A DNA stretch of 64,000 bases from Ferruginibacter sp. (GTDB lineage Bacteria; Bacteroidota; Bacteroidia; Chitinophagales; Chitinophagaceae), in NCBI GenBank assembly GCA_013141435.1, contig JABFQZ010000008.1, positions 60,818 through 124,817 on the forward strand. The letters are read 5' to 3'. Made by a program: the position numbers and the translations under genes. The stretch's first letter is position 1, and each line of letters begins with the position of its first letter. Below the pieces are notes generated by a model. It saw only the letters and a program-made list of their open reading frames with translations, was not told the DNA's origin and ran no database searches. This document shows, one piece after another, positions 63,874 through 64,000 of the stretch.

Positions 63874-64000
63874 GATACTGTACAAAAAAGTGTGTAAAGT
63901 TTAAAAAATCTGATTTTTGTGTTTGAGAAAAAAACACAGATAAAATGAACTTTACACAAGAACAAATTTCGGAGCTTTTCGATGAATTAGCAAACAAAAA
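63874..64000 (+). mobile_element. Left end of a putative insertion sequence (IS256-like), truncated by the window
   Basis: From about 63874 the sequence GATACTGTACAAAAAAGTGT leads into GTAAAGTTT and a short AT-rich leader, then an open reading frame at the window edge. The TGTGTAAA core resembles terminal repeats of IS256-family elements as I recall them. The right end is outside the window, so terminal repeats and target-site duplication cannot be checked. The element would begin 21 nt upstream of the MmcQ/YjbR start codon. Confidence 0.4.
63945..64000 (+). CDS. N-terminus of a probable transposase, cut by the window edge
   Basis: ATG at 63945 reads MNFTQEQISELFDELANK to the window end without a stop. 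The opening (hydrophilic helix with TQEQISEL) resembles the first residues of IS256-like transposases of Bacteroidota, and it follows a possible terminal repeat. With only 18 codons visible, the identity is a guess. Confidence 0.4.
   Translation, partial: MNFTQEQISELFDELANK

Overview
The window is chromosomal DNA of an AT-rich member of the Bacteroidota, most likely of the Chitinophagaceae or close relatives. The grounds are AT-rich codon use, Bacteroidota-type promoter boxes (TTTG, about 19-21 nt, TAnnTTTG), near absence of Shine-Dalgarno sequences, type IX secretion (T9SS) sorting domains, an Oar-like TonB receptor, a SecDF fusion, bacillithiol and futalosine-pathway genes, and many DUF families typical of the phylum. 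The lineage call rests on gene content, not on a database match.

Layout. 1-3.9 kb: the 5' part of accA, tRNA-Asp(GTC), a 1.1-kb gene-poor stretch with a frameshifted relic and a long hairpin, then aspS. 4.1-10.4 kb: DUF4197 lipoprotein, secreted M28 peptidase, GNAT enzyme, outer-membrane barrel protein, dihydroorotase. 10.5-21.2 kb: the surface block, with a 1483-residue T9SS-exported DNase I-fold protein divergent from an Oar-like TonB receptor, then a PKD/CHU_C protein. 21.4-28.6 kb: pckA and a minus-strand run bamD-rpoZ-coaBC-porD-DUF4296-scoA-scoB. 29-35.9 kb: OmpA-type protein, polyprenyl synthase-recJ, ssb, an XRE/S24 regulator, DUF6370, rnpB. 36.1-39.4 kb: a seven-gene minus-strand cluster (two VOC proteins, DUF1801, YdeI/OmdA-like, AHSA1, ArsR, RibD/DHFR-like). 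39.6-44.4 kb: secDF, then a HIRAN-rnhA-yraN row. 44.4-48.2 kb: esterase+CYTH genes facing an ATP-grasp ligase and a YbdK-type carboxylate-amine ligase. 48.2-57.4 kb: tRNA-Arg(ACG), ruvX, bshC, rimO, a flippase, mqnA, purB and a lipoylated E2. 57.4-64 kb: a 905-bp gene-free stretch, a TPR histidine kinase/response regulator pair, a lipoprotein, dacB, an MmcQ/YjbR protein, and what looks like the left end of an insertion sequence.

How the genes work together. Most of the window is housekeeping: fatty acid, pyrimidine, purine, quinone, CoA and thiol synthesis, translation, protein export and repair. The exported layer is coherent: SecDF and PorD serve secretion, two proteins carry T9SS sorting domains, and the nuclease/TonB receptor pair may serve extracellular nucleic acid or peptide use.

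The strongest candidate for an undescribed system is the ATP-grasp + GCS2/YbdK ligase pair with the divergent esterase and CYTH genes, which has the parts list of a small-peptide or amide metabolite pathway. Second are the ArsR-led cluster and the HIRAN-RNase HI-YraN operon. No CRISPR array, prophage or rRNA operon was seen.
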